Assembly (NCBI GenBank): GCA_035507155.1
Contig: DATJOK010000228.1
Coordinates: 1-64,000 of the forward strand
DNA: 64,000 bases
From: DASZHJ01 sp035507155
GTDB lineage: Bacteria > Pseudomonadota > Alphaproteobacteria > ATCC43930 > CGMCC-115725
Direction of reading: 5' to 3'
This document shows, one piece after another, positions 9,644 to 18,218 of the stretch (position 1 is the stretch's first letter; each line of letters starts with the position of its first letter). The notes under the pieces are model-generated. The model was not told where the DNA came from, did no database searches, and worked only from the letters and a program-made list of their open reading frames with translations. The position numbers and the translations under genes were made by a program.

Positions 9644-10090
9644 CTATTTCTTCGCCTTGCGGCCGCCGGAGCGGCCGCCGCTTTTGCCGAGGCCGATCTT
9701 CTTGGCGAAGGCCGAGCGCTGCTCGGCATAGTTGGGCGCCACCATGGGATAGTCCGGCGGCAAGCCCCATTTCTGCCGATACTCGTCCGGCGTCATGTTG
9801 TAGGTGGAGCGCAGATGCCGCTTCAGCATCTTGAGCTTCTTGCCGTCCTCCAGGCAGACGAGATAGTCCGGCGTGATCGACTTGCGGATCGGCACCGCCG
9901 GCTTCAGCGCACCGGTCTCGCCGGTCTCGTGCTTGTGGTCGAGGGTGCGCAGCGAGGCATAGATCGACGCGATGAAATCCGGCAGCTGCGCCGTCGGGAG
10001 AGCGTTGTTGCTGACATAGGCCGCCACCACGTCCGCGGTCATCCGCAGCAAATGGTCTTCTGCAGTCTTGCCCGGTATCTGCTCTGTCAT
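9644..10090 (-). CDS. mucR: MucR/Ros-family transcriptional regulator
   Basis: DNA-binding regulator of the Ros/MucR family, 148 residues, a global repressor type in alphaproteobacteria. The conserved DNA-binding core reads DYLVCLEDGKKLKMLKRHL then MTPDEYRQKWGLPPDYPMVAPNYAEQR. The zinc ligands are incomplete: the first Cys is followed by Asp instead of the second Cys (CLED) and the second His is missing (RHLRSTYNM), as in zinc-independent members. A basic GKSGGRSGGRKAKK tail ends the protein. The ATG at 10090 has a good ribosome site (GAGGGG); an in-frame TTG 15 bases upstream is less likely. Confidence 0.9.
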   Translation of the reverse strand: MTEQIPGKTAEDHLLRMTADVVAAYVSNNALPTAQLPDFIASIYASLRTLDHKHETGETGALKPAVPIRKSITPDYLVCLEDGKKLKMLKRHLRSTYNMTPDEYRQKWGLPPDYPMVAPNYAEQRSAFAKKIGLGKSGGRSGGRKAKK

Positions 10091-10128
10091 TACCGCGCCC
10101 CTCAAGTCAATCCTGCCCCTTTTTCATA

Positions 10129-10158
10129 AAGCTAGGCAGGGAGGATTGTCTTTGTCAA
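10129..10158 (-). promoter_or_regulatory. Candidate mucR promoter
   Basis: On the minus strand TTGACA (10158-10153) is followed after 18 bases by CTAGCT (10134-10129), placing a transcript start about 45 bases before the mucR ATG. The -35 is perfect, the -10 is weak. The 290-bp divergent space to rpiB is otherwise without genes. Confidence 0.35.
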
Positions 10159-10379
10159 TGAAACATCAAGAGCCGGCGAATAATACCGACGAAAACTGCG
10201 GGATTTCTAGGCGGGAAGCCCTTTCGAATAGAGTGGCGGGGTGCCTGCCGCCAAGTCGGGGCCGGGCGGACCGGCCCGCCGGAGCAACCGGCTCGGTGGA
10301 CGCGAGCGGTGGTGGCATGCTCGCGCGCTCCCCCGAGATTTGGTAGAGTCGCGCTCCCGATCGAGGACGTTCTGGCGCC

Positions 10380-10811
10380 ATGGCCGAGATGATTGCGATC
10401 GCTGCCGATCACGGCGGCTACGATCTGAAGACCCTGCTGATCCCGGAAATCGCCGCGCTTGGCTTCGAGGCGCTGGATCTCGGCACCAACGGCCCGGAGT
10501 CCGTGGATTATCCCGACTTCGCCGCGGCGCTCGCGCGGGCGATCGAGAGCGGCCAGGTGGCACGCGGCGTTCTCGTCTGCGGCACCGGCATCGGCATCGC
10601 GATCGCCGCCAACCGCCACCGCGGCGTGCGCGCGGCGGTCTGCCACGACGCCACCACCGCGCGGCTCGCGCGCCAGCACAACGACGCCAACGTGCTGGCG
10701 CTGGGCGGGCGTGTGATCGGCGCGGAAGTCGCGAGGGACTGTCTCCGGATCTTCCTCCGGACCGAATTCGAGGGCGGGCGCCATTCCCGGCGCATCGCCA
10801 AGATGTCGTGA
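10380..10811 (+). CDS. rpiB: Ribose-5-phosphate isomerase B
   Basis: Interconverts ribose 5-phosphate and ribulose 5-phosphate. The 143-residue protein shows the RpiB/LacAB hallmarks AADHGGYDLKTLL near the N-terminus, TNGPESVDYPDFA, and GVLVCGTGIGIAIAANRHRG with the active-site Cys in the CGTGIG loop. It is followed 35 bases later by glyA, the standard alphaproteobacterial order rpiB-glyA-nrdR. Confidence 0.93.
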   Translation: MAEMIAIAADHGGYDLKTLLIPEIAALGFEALDLGTNGPESVDYPDFAAALARAIESGQVARGVLVCGTGIGIAIAANRHRGVRAAVCHDATTARLARQHNDANVLALGGRVIGAEVARDCLRIFLRTEFEGGRHSRRIAKMS

Positions 10812-10846
10812 CCGCTTTCGATCGTGTTTCAACCACTGGACAGCCG

Positions 10847-12160
10847 ATGCCTCTGAACACCTCCCGCGCCAAGCCTGCCGTCGCCGACGGCTTCTTCACC
10901 GCCACCGTCGCCGAGAGCGATCCCGAGCTCAACGCCGCGCTCCGCCAGGAGCTCGGCCGCCAGCGCGACCAGATCGAGCTCATCGCGTCGGAGAACATCG
11001 TCTCCCGTGCCGTGCTGGAGGCGCAGGGCTCCGTGCTCACCAACAAATACGCCGAGGGCTATCCCGGCCGGCGCTACTACGGCGGCTGCGAGTTCGTCGA
11101 CATCGCCGAGCAGCTGGCGATCGACCGCGCGAAGCGGCTCTTCGATTGCAAATTCGCCAACGTGCAGCCGCATTCGGGCTCGCAGGCGAATCAGGGCGTG
11201 CTGCTGGCGCTCTTGAAGCCCGGCGACACCATCCTCGGCATGTCGCTCGCCGCCGGCGGCCATCTCACCCACGGCGCCGCGCCCAACCTCTCGGGCAAGT
11301 GGTTCCGCGCCGTGCAGTACGGCGTCCGCCGCCAGGACGCGCTCATCGACATGGACGAGGTGGCGCGCGTTGCCGAGGCGGAAAAGCCGAAGCTCATCAT
11401 CGCCGGCGGCTCCGCCTATCCGCGCACCATCGACTTCAAGCGCTTCCGCGAGATCGCCGACGCGGTCGGCGCCTTTCTCATGGTGGACATGGCGCATTTC
11501 GCCGGCCTTGTCGCGGGCGGCGTGTTTCCGAGCCCGCTGCCGCACGCGCACATCGTCACCACCACCACCCACAAGACGCTGCGCGGTCCGCGCGGCGGCA
11601 TGATCCTCACGAACGACGAGGACATCGGCAAGAAGATCAACAGCGCCATGTTCCCGGGCCTGCAGGGCGGGCCGCTGATGCACGTGATCGCCGCCAAGGC
11701 GGTCTGTTTCGCCGAGGCGCTCCGGCCCGAGTTCAAGGCCTATGCCCGTGCCGTCGTCGACAACGCGCGGGTGCTGGCGGCGACGCTCGCCGAGCGCGGC
11801 CTCGCGATCGTCTCCGGCGGCACGGACTCGCATCTGCTGCTGGTCGATCTCCGGCCGAAGAAGACGACCGGCCGGGTCGCCGAGCAGGCGCTGGAGCGGG
11901 CCGGCATCACTTGCAACAAGAACGGCATCCCTTTCGATCCGGAGAAGCCGACCGTCACCTCGGGCATCCGGCTCGGGAGTCCGGCGGCGACCTCGCGCGG
12001 CTTCGGCCAGGCGGAATTCCGCGACGTGGGGCTCTTCATCGCCGAGGTGCTGGACGGGCTGCAGACGAACGGCGAGGCGGGCAACGGCGCGGTGGAAGCG
12101 GCGGTCCGGCGCAAGGTGGAGGCGCTCTGCGAGCGCTTCCCGGTCTATGCGGAATCCTGA
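10847..12160 (+). CDS. glyA: Serine hydroxymethyltransferase
   Basis: PLP enzyme converting serine plus tetrahydrofolate to glycine and methylene-tetrahydrofolate, a main source of one-carbon units. 437 residues, full length. Hallmarks are IELIASENIVSRAVLEAQGS, YAEGYPGRRYYGG, NVQPHSGSQANQGV and the PLP-lysine motif VTTTTHKTLRGPRGG. It starts 35 bases after rpiB and is followed by nrdR after 45 bases, consistent with cotranscription. Confidence 0.96.
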   Translation: MPLNTSRAKPAVADGFFTATVAESDPELNAALRQELGRQRDQIELIASENIVSRAVLEAQGSVLTNKYAEGYPGRRYYGGCEFVDIAEQLAIDRAKRLFDCKFANVQPHSGSQANQGVLLALLKPGDTILGMSLAAGGHLTHGAAPNLSGKWFRAVQYGVRRQDALIDMDEVARVAEAEKPKLIIAGGSAYPRTIDFKRFREIADAVGAFLMVDMAHFAGLVAGGVFPSPLPHAHIVTTTTHKTLRGPRGGMILTNDEDIGKKINSAMFPGLQGGPLMHVIAAKAVCFAEALRPEFKAYARAVVDNARVLAATLAERGLAIVSGGTDSHLLLVDLRPKKTTGRVAEQALERAGITCNKNGIPFDPEKPTVTSGIRLGSPAATSRGFGQAEFRDVGLFIAEVLDGLQTNGEAGNGAVEAAVRRKVEALCERFPVYAES

Positions 12161-12205
12161 GAAAAGCGTCAGGGGCGAGAACAACAAGACCAGGAGGAGG
12201 GGAAC

Positions 12206-12664
12206 ATGCGCTGTCCGTTCTGCGGCTGCGAGGATACCCAGGTGAAGGATTCGCGGCCGACCGAGGACCGGGCGGCGATCCGGCGGCGGCGCTTCTGTCC
12301 CAATTGCGCGGCGCGCTTCACCACCTTCGAGCGGGTGCAGCTGCGCGAGCTCACCGTCGTGAAGAAGAACGGCCAGCGCGAGCCCTTCGACCGCGACAAG
12401 CTCGCGCGCTCGATCCACATCTCGCTGCGCAAGCGGCCGGTCGAGCCCGAGCGCGTCGAGCGCGTCATCAACTCGATCGTGCGCCAGCTCGAGAGCTCCG
12501 GCGAGACCGAGATCCCGAGCGACATGATCGGCGGGCTGGTGATGGAATCGCTGGCGAGCCTCGACCAGGTGGCCTATGTGCGCTTCGCCTCGGTCTACCG
12601 CAATTTCCGCGAAGCGAAGGACTTCGGCGAGTTCGTCGGCCGGATCGGCGCCGACGGCGAGTAG
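12206..12664 (+). CDS. nrdR: Ribonucleotide reductase transcriptional repressor NrdR
   Basis: Zinc-ribbon plus ATP-cone repressor of nrd genes, 152 residues as usual. The N-terminal ribbon CPFCGCEDTQVKDSRP...FCPNCAARFTTFE has the four Cys ligands; the ATP cone starts at VVKKNGQREPFDRDKL. A strong ribosome site (AGGAGGGGAAC) precedes the ATG. It lies between glyA and ribD, its classic position in this group. Confidence 0.96.
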   Translation: MRCPFCGCEDTQVKDSRPTEDRAAIRRRRFCPNCAARFTTFERVQLRELTVVKKNGQREPFDRDKLARSIHISLRKRPVEPERVERVINSIVRQLESSGETEIPSDMIGGLVMESLASLDQVAYVRFASVYRNFREAKDFGEFVGRIGADGE

Positions 12665-12665
12665 C

Positions 12666-13760
12666 ATGTCCGACGTCGCGCATATGCGGGCGGCGCTCGG
12701 CCTCGCCCGACGCGGCCTCGGCTCGGTCTGGCCCAACCCCACCGTGGGCTGCGTCCTGGCGAAGGATGGCGTGGTGGTCGGGCGCGGCTGGACCCAGCCC
12801 GGCGGCCGACCGCACGGCGAGACCGAGGCGCTGGCGCGCGCCGGTGCCGCGGCGCGGGGCGCCACCGCCTATGTGAGCCTCGAGCCCTGCAATCACTGGG
12901 GCAAGACGCCGCCCTGTACCGACGCGCTGATCGCCGCCGGCGTCACCCGCGTGGTGGTGCCGGTGGAGGATCCCGATCCGCGCGTCTCCGGCCGCGGCGT
13001 CGCGCGGCTGCGCGACGCCGGCATCGAGGTGACGATGGGCGTGCTCGCGGAGGAGGCGTCGGCGCTCAACGAGGGCTTCTTCCGCCGGATCCGGGACGGC
13101 CGGCCGCTCGTCACCCTGAAGCTCGCCTCGACCCTCGACGGGCGGATCGCCACCGCCGGAGGTGAGAGCCGCTGGATCACCGGGGAGCGGGCGCGCGAGC
13201 GCGCGCATCTGCTGCGCGCGCGACACGACGCGGTGATGGTGGGCAGCAACACGGTGCTGTCGGACGATCCCGAGCTCACCTGCCGCCTGCCGGGGCTCGC
13301 CGACCGCTCGCCGGTGCGGATCGTGGTCGATGGCCGGCTGCGCGTGCCGCTGACGGCCAAGGTGGTCGCCGAGGCGCAGCGCGTGCCGACCTGGTTCGTG
13401 ACCTTGAAGGGCGATGCGCCCGAGCGCCATCGCGCCTTCCGCGACTGCGGCGTCGAGCTGATCGAGGTGGGCGCCGCCGGCGAGACGGTGGATCTCGCCG
13501 AGGCGCTGCAGGAGCTCGGCAAGCGCGGCCTCACCCGCGTGCTGGTGGAAGGCGGCGCGACGCTGGCGGCGGCGCTGCTGCGGGCCGATCTCGTCGACCG
13601 CCTCGACTGGTTCCGTGCGCCGGCGCTGATCGGCGGCGACGGCGTGCCGGCGGTGACCGGCTTCGGCATCGAGACGCTGGCGGCGATGCCGCGCTTCGAG
13701 CGCGTGGCGGTCGAAACGCTGGGCGCCGACCTCCTGGAGAGCTTCCGCCGGCCGCGCTGA
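12666..13760 (+). CDS. ribD: Bifunctional riboflavin biosynthesis deaminase/reductase RibD
   Basis: Second and third steps of riboflavin synthesis: deaminates then reduces the pyrimidine ribosyl intermediate. 364 residues. The N-terminal deaminase domain has the zinc motifs HGETEALARAG and EPCNHWGKTPPCTDAL; the C-terminal reductase domain begins near RPLVTLKLASTLDGRIATAGGESRWITG and contains DAVMVGSNTVLSDDPEL. It starts one base after nrdR stops. No FMN riboswitch is visible before it. Confidence 0.95.
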   Translation: MSDVAHMRAALGLARRGLGSVWPNPTVGCVLAKDGVVVGRGWTQPGGRPHGETEALARAGAAARGATAYVSLEPCNHWGKTPPCTDALIAAGVTRVVVPVEDPDPRVSGRGVARLRDAGIEVTMGVLAEEASALNEGFFRRIRDGRPLVTLKLASTLDGRIATAGGESRWITGERARERAHLLRARHDAVMVGSNTVLSDDPELTCRLPGLADRSPVRIVVDGRLRVPLTAKVVAEAQRVPTWFVTLKGDAPERHRAFRDCGVELIEVGAAGETVDLAEALQELGKRGLTRVLVEGGATLAAALLRADLVDRLDWFRAPALIGGDGVPAVTGFGIETLAAMPRFERVAVETLGADLLESFRRPR

Positions 13761-13844
13761 GCATCGCCGCCATTACCTCCGAGAGAATTGCCGGACGGCG
13801 GGAGGTCGGCGAGGCTTCGTCGGAACAGGTGCGGGAGGGAACCC

Positions 13845-14249
13845 ATGGACGAGCTCGAGCGGCTGCGGCAGTGGCGGCTGCCTTTCGCCGAGACCCTGGG
13901 CATCCGCTTCCTGACCGCGTCCCGCGAGCGCGTGACGGCGGAGATGGTGGTGCGCGAGGCGCTCTGCACCGCCGCCTCGACCGCCCATGGCGGCGCCCTC
14001 ATGGCCTTCGCCGACACGCTGGGCGCCGCTGGCACGGTGCTGAACCTGCCGGCGGGGGCGGGGACGACCACCCTCGAGTCGAAGACCAATTTCCTGGCGG
14101 CCGCGCCCCTCGGCACCCGGCTCCTCGGCGAGGCGACGCCCGTCCATCGCGGCCGCCGCACCCAGGTCTGGCAGACCCGCATCACGACCGCGGAGGGCCG
14201 CGCGGTCGCCCTCGTCACCCAAACCCAGATGGTCCTGGAGCCGAAATGA
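13845..14249 (+). CDS. PaaI-type hotdog thioesterase
   Basis: 134-residue single hotdog domain, an acyl-CoA thioesterase by family. Typical features are the GIRFL start strand, AASTAHGGALMAFADTLGA (the HGG motif on the central helix), and TLESKTNFLAAAPLGTRL. The start at 13845 is chosen because GCGGGAGGGAACCC precedes it and homologues begin near there; a longer in-frame opening from 13788 lacks such a site. It overlaps the following regulator by four bases and sits inside the riboflavin block, which is unusual. Confidence 0.85.
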   Translation: MDELERLRQWRLPFAETLGIRFLTASRERVTAEMVVREALCTAASTAHGGALMAFADTLGAAGTVLNLPAGAGTTTLESKTNFLAAAPLGTRLLGEATPVHRGRRTQVWQTRITTAEGRAVALVTQTQMVLEPK

Positions 14250-15049
14250 CCGCGGATTTCGGCGGCCGGCTGCGCTGGTGGCGCGAGCGGCGCGGCTTCT
14301 CGCAACTCGACCTCGCCACCGAGGCCGAGACCTCCCAGCGCCACCTGAGCTTCCTCGAATCGGCGCGGGCGAGCCCGAGCCGCGAGATGGTGCTGCGCCT
14401 CGCCGCGGTGCTCGACGTCCCGTTCCGGCAGCAGAACGCGCTGCTGCTGGCGGCGGGCTTCGCGCCGGTCTGGCGCGAGAGCGATCTCTCGGCGCCGGAG
14501 CTTTCGCTCGTCAACCGCGCCCTCGACGTCATGCTGGCGCAGCAGGAGCCGTTTCCGGGCTTCGTGGTGGACCGGCGCTGGAACCTGCTGCGGGCAAATC
14601 AGGGGGCGGGTCGCCTCGTCGAGTTCCTCGCCGGCCCGGCGCCGGCGGAGGCCGCGCCGGGCGGGGCGGTCAACCTGGCGGATGCGCTGATCTCGCCCGC
14701 GGGCCTCCGGCCGCTCATCGCCAACTGGGAGGAGGTGGCGCGCTATTTCCTGCGCGGCGTGCAGGCGGACGCCATCGCCGACGGCACGCCGGAGACGGCG
14801 GCGCTGCTGCAGCGGCTGCTGGCCTATCCCGGCATTCCCCTGCTGTCGCAGGCGCCGGCGCTCGATGAGCCGATGGCGCCCGTCCTCGCCATCCACTTCC
14901 GCAAGGAGGCGACGTCGCTCCGCCTCTTCACCACCATCGCCACCCTGGGGACGCCGCAGGACATCACGCTGCAGGAGATCCGCATCGAGTGCTTCTTCCC
15001 CGCCGACGAGGCGACCGCGGCGATCTTCCGCGACTGGGCGGCGCGATGA
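14246..15049 (+). CDS. XRE-family regulator with MmyB-like ligand domain
   Basis: 267-residue transcription regulator. The N-terminal helix-turn-helix reads RRGFSQLDLATEAETSQRHLSFLESARASPSREM (given in parts: RRGFSQLDLA, TSQRHLSFLE, SPSREMVLRLA). The rest (about residues 85-265) contains PFPGFVVDRRWNLLRANQGA, the start of the MmyB-like ligand-binding fold, and ends TLGTPQDITLQEIRIECFFPADE, typical of this family. It overlaps the thioesterase gene (ATGA), so the two are coupled. Target and ligand are unknown; the adjacent thioesterase and DMT transporter are natural candidates. Confidence 0.88.
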   Translation: MTADFGGRLRWWRERRGFSQLDLATEAETSQRHLSFLESARASPSREMVLRLAAVLDVPFRQQNALLLAAGFAPVWRESDLSAPELSLVNRALDVMLAQQEPFPGFVVDRRWNLLRANQGAGRLVEFLAGPAPAEAAPGGAVNLADALISPAGLRPLIANWEEVARYFLRGVQADAIADGTPETAALLQRLLAYPGIPLLSQAPALDEPMAPVLAIHFRKEATSLRLFTTIATLGTPQDITLQEIRIECFFPADEATAAIFRDWAAR

Positions 15050-15119
15050 TCCCGGACGGAATTGCTACGCCCGCGCGCCGCGCCTGAAGCTCTGCCGCCA
15101 GGAAATCGGGGGACGGTCG

Positions 15120-16001
15120 ATGAGCGAGCGGGTCGGGATAGCGGCGGCGATGCTGTCGAGCGCGCTCGGCGGCATGGCGGCGGCGGCGACGCGCTTCGTC
15201 ATCGGCGCCACCGACCCGATCACGCTGGCGGCGCTCCGCTTCGGCCTGGGATTCCTCTTCCTGCTGCCTCTCGCGCTCGCGCTCGGAAGCCGCTGGCCGC
15301 GCGGCCGCGACTGGGTCGGCGTCGCCCTGCTGGGCATTCTCTTCTTCGCGATCTTCTTCGTGCTCTACAACCTCTCGCTCAGCTACACCAGCGCGGCGCA
15401 TGCCAGCATGGCGCTCTCCACCTTGCCGCTGGTGACCAACCTGGCGGCGGCGGCGCTCGGCGTCGAGAGCCTGACCGCGCGCAAATCGGCGGGTGTGCTG
15501 GTGGCGATGGGCGGCGTCGCGCTGGCGCTTGCCGCCGGCCTCTCCGCGGCACCGCCGCGCGCCTGGCAGGGCGATCTCACCATAATGGCGGCGACGCTCT
15601 GCATGGCGCTCTACACCATCTGGTCGCGGCCCTTCGTCCGGCGCTCCGGCCCGCTGCCGTTCCTCACCGCCGGCATGGGGATCGGCGCCTTCTGCCTGGT
15701 TGCGCTGGCGTGGCGTTCCGGCGGCTTCGCCGTGGTTCCGAGTTTCGGCGCGGCGCAGTGGATCGCGATCCTCTATCTGGGTCTGGGCGGCGCGGCGGTG
15801 AATTTCTACCTCTGGGTCTTCGCGCTCCAGCACACCACGCCGACCCGCGTCGCCAGCACCATCACGGTGACGCCGATCACCGCCTCGGCGCTGGCGGCGG
15901 TGCTGATCGGAGAGCCGATCGGGCCCGGCCTGGCCGTCGGGGTGGCGGCGGTGCTTGCTGGGATCTGGCTTGCGTCGACCGCAGGGCGAACCCGCGCCTA
16001 A
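15120..16001 (+). CDS. DMT-superfamily (EamA) transporter
   Basis: 293-residue inner-membrane carrier with about ten hydrophobic segments in two EamA repeats. Repeat one includes FVIGATDPITLAALRFGLGFLFLLPL and LSYTSAAHASMALSTLPLVTNLAAA (as fragments); repeat two ends LQHTTPTRVASTITVTPITASALAAVLIGEP (as fragments). Substrate unknown; family members export amino acids or metabolites. It is preceded by GGGGGACGGTCG and lies 70 bases after the regulator, between ribD and ribE. Export of a flavin-related compound is an idea from context only. Confidence 0.88.
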   Translation: MSERVGIAAAMLSSALGGMAAAATRFVIGATDPITLAALRFGLGFLFLLPLALALGSRWPRGRDWVGVALLGILFFAIFFVLYNLSLSYTSAAHASMALSTLPLVTNLAAAALGVESLTARKSAGVLVAMGGVALALAAGLSAAPPRAWQGDLTIMAATLCMALYTIWSRPFVRRSGPLPFLTAGMGIGAFCLVALAWRSGGFAVVPSFGAAQWIAILYLGLGGAAVNFYLWVFALQHTTPTRVASTITVTPITASALAAVLIGEPIGPGLAVGVAAVLAGIWLASTAGRTRA

Positions 16002-16042
16002 GCAATTGTCGGAGCGCCCCTGAACCCCTAGGGTACGGCCCC

Positions 16043-16636
16043 ATGTTCACGGGGATCATCACCGATCTGGGGCGCGTCAGGGCCGTGCTGCCGGGCGAGG
16101 ACACCGCCTACGAGATCACCACCGCCTACGACACGCGCGGCATCGCCATCGGCGCCTCGATCGCCTGCTCCGGCGTCTGCCTCACCGCAGTCGCCACCGG
16201 ACCCGACTGGTTCCGCGTCGAGGCGTCGGCGGAGACGCGCGGCCGCTCCACGGTGGAAAGCTGGCGCGTCGGCACGCCGGTCAACCTGGAGCGCTCGCTC
16301 AAGCTCGGCGACGAGCTCGGCGGACATTTGGTCGCAGGCCATGTGGACGGCGTCGGCCGGCTCGTCGAGCGGCATCCGGAAGGCGGCTCGGTCCGCATGG
16401 TTTTCGAGGCGCCGGACGCGCTCGCCGCCGGCATCGCCTCCAAGGGGTCGGTGGCGGTGGACGGCATCTCGCTCACGGTTAACGAGGTGACGGGACGCCG
16501 CTTCGGCGTCAATATCATTCCCCATACCCAGGCGGTGACGACGCTGGGCGGCCTTATGCCGGGCGATCCCGTCAATCTCGAGATCGACCTCATCGCCCGC
16601 TACGTCGCGCGCCTGATGGGAAAGGGGCTGGCATGA
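16043..16636 (+). CDS. ribE: Riboflavin synthase alpha subunit
   Basis: Final step of riboflavin synthesis: two lumazine molecules give riboflavin plus a pyrimidine. 197 residues made of two repeated lumazine-binding barrels; repeat one starts MFTGIITDLGRV, repeat two GGHLVAGHVDGVGRL. The catalytic region ASIACSGVCLTAV and VDGISLTVNEV are present. The stop overlaps the start of the next gene (ATGA). Confidence 0.95.
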   Translation: MFTGIITDLGRVRAVLPGEDTAYEITTAYDTRGIAIGASIACSGVCLTAVATGPDWFRVEASAETRGRSTVESWRVGTPVNLERSLKLGDELGGHLVAGHVDGVGRLVERHPEGGSVRMVFEAPDALAAGIASKGSVAVDGISLTVNEVTGRRFGVNIIPHTQAVTTLGGLMPGDPVNLEIDLIARYVARLMGKGLA

Positions 16637-17754
16637 GCTTCATCGAGGTGACATCGCCGATCGCGGAGATCATCGAGGAGGCGCGCAACGGCCGCATGTT
16701 CATCCTCGTCGACGACGAGCAGCGCGAGAACGAGGGCGACTTGGTGATCCCCGCCCAGATGGCGACGCCGGACGTCATCAATTTCATGGCCAAGCACGGC
16801 CGCGGCCTCATCTGCCTGGCGCTCACCCGCGAGCGCGTCCAGCAGCTGCAGCTGCCGCTGATGCCGCAGCAGAACGCATCGCGGCTCTCCACCGCCTTCA
16901 CGGTGTCGATCGAGGCGCGCGAGGGCGTGACCACCGGCATCTCGGCGCCCGACCGCGCGCGCACGGTGGCGACCGCCATCGATCCCACCAAGGGACCGGG
17001 CGACATCGTGACGCCCGGCCACGTGTTTCCCCTGATGGCGCGCGACGGCGGCGTGCTGGTGCGCACCGGCCACACCGAGGCGGCGGTCGACATCGCGCGA
17101 TTGGCCGGCCTCAACCCGTCCGGCGTCATCTGCGAGATCATGAACGACGACGGCACCATGGCGCGGCGCGACGATCTCATCGCCTTCGCGCAGCTCCATG
17201 GCCTCAAGGTCGCCACCATCGCCGACCTCATCGCCTATCGCCGCCGGCACGACCGCATCGTCGAGCGCAAGCTCGAGACCGAGTTCGAGAGCGAGCACGG
17301 CGGCACCTTCCGGATGATCGTCTACGTGAACGAGGTGACCTACGCCGAGCACATCGCGCTGGTGAAGGGCGACCTCACCACGCCGGAGCCGGTGCTGGTG
17401 CGCATGCATGCGCTGAACGTGCTCGACGACGTGCTGGGCTCGAAGGCGCGAGGCCGTAGCGGCGTCCTGCAGGCGTCGATGGAGATGATCGCGCGTGCCG
17501 GCCGCGGCGTCGCCGTGCTGATCCGCGAGCCGACGCCGACCGCCGTCTCCGACCGCGTCCGCCGGCTGATGGCGCAGGGGAGCGAGCGGGTGCCGGCACT
17601 GCGCGACTACGGCATCGGCGCGCAGATCCTGCTCGATCTCGGCGTCCGCGACATGATCCTGCTCTCCAACACCAAGCGCAGCATCATCGGCCTCGAAGGC
17701 TACGGGCTCACGGTGGTGGAGCAGCGGCCCATCAAGGGCGCGGAGAGCCGGTGA
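16633..17754 (+). CDS. ribB: 3,4-dihydroxy-2-butanone-4-phosphate synthase with a degenerate GTP cyclohydrolase II-like domain (RibBX type)
   Basis: The N-terminal domain (about residues 1-205) makes dihydroxybutanone phosphate from ribulose 5-phosphate; its motifs DDEQRENEGDLVIPA, QNASRLSTAFTVSIEAREGVTTG (as parts) and RTGHTEAAVDIARLAGL are intact. The C-terminal domain (about 206-373) aligns with GTP cyclohydrolase II but lacks the zinc site: the C-x10-C-x-C pattern is replaced by Asn262, Arg273 and Arg275 (HALNVLDDVLGSKARGRSG). So GTP cyclohydrolase activity is very unlikely and another ribA must exist. This matches the RibBX variant described in proteobacteria. Commonly annotated ribBA. 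Confidence 0.92.
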   Translation: MSFIEVTSPIAEIIEEARNGRMFILVDDEQRENEGDLVIPAQMATPDVINFMAKHGRGLICLALTRERVQQLQLPLMPQQNASRLSTAFTVSIEAREGVTTGISAPDRARTVATAIDPTKGPGDIVTPGHVFPLMARDGGVLVRTGHTEAAVDIARLAGLNPSGVICEIMNDDGTMARRDDLIAFAQLHGLKVATIADLIAYRRRHDRIVERKLETEFESEHGGTFRMIVYVNEVTYAEHIALVKGDLTTPEPVLVRMHALNVLDDVLGSKARGRSGVLQASMEMIARAGRGVAVLIREPTPTAVSDRVRRLMAQGSERVPALRDYGIGAQILLDLGVRDMILLSNTKRSIIGLEGYGLTVVEQRPIKGAESR

Positions 17755-18218
17755 TGGCAGGCGGCCCGCACATCATGATCGTGGAGGCGCGCTACTATCC
17801 GCACATCTCCGACGAGCTGCTGAAAGGGGCGCTGGCGGCGCTGGAGGCGGCGGGCGCGACCCACGAGCGCTTCACCGTGCCGGGCGCCTTCGAGATCCCG
17901 GGAGCGATCCGCTACGCCGCCGAGGCGGCATCGCGCGGCGCCGGCAACGCCGCTTTCGACGGTTACCTCGCGCTCGGCTGCGTCATCCGCGGCGAGACCA
18001 CGCACTACGACTATGTCTGCGGCGAGAGCGCGCGGGGCCTGCAGGACCTGGCGCTCAGCCGCAACCTCGCCATCGGCTTCGGCATCCTGACGGTGGAGAA
18101 CGAGGCGCAGGCGCTGGCGCGCGCCCGCGTCGACCGCAAGAACAAGGGCGGCGAGGCGGCGCGCGCCTGCCTCGCGATGATCGAGCTCAAGCGGCATTTC
18201 GGACTGGGGCGCCCATGA
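17754..18218 (+). CDS. ribH: 6,7-dimethyl-8-ribityllumazine synthase
   Basis: Condenses dihydroxybutanone phosphate with the ribitylamino-pyrimidine. 154 residues; motifs IVEARYYPHISDELLKGAL, TVPGAFEIPGAIRYAAE, ALGCVIRGETTHYDYVCGESARGL (as parts) and IGFGILTVENEAQALARA. The ATG at 17754 shares one base with the stop of the preceding gene; a GTG three bases upstream is in frame but unnecessary. Its stop overlaps the nusB start. Confidence 0.95.
   Translation: MAGGPHIMIVEARYYPHISDELLKGALAALEAAGATHERFTVPGAFEIPGAIRYAAEAASRGAGNAAFDGYLALGCVIRGETTHYDYVCGESARGLQDLALSRNLAIGFGILTVENEAQALARARVDRKNKGGEAARACLAMIELKRHFGLGRP

Noticed and set aside
12166..12205. FMN riboswitch in front of nrdR-ribD.
   Set aside because: The conserved RFN sequence blocks are not present here or before ribE.
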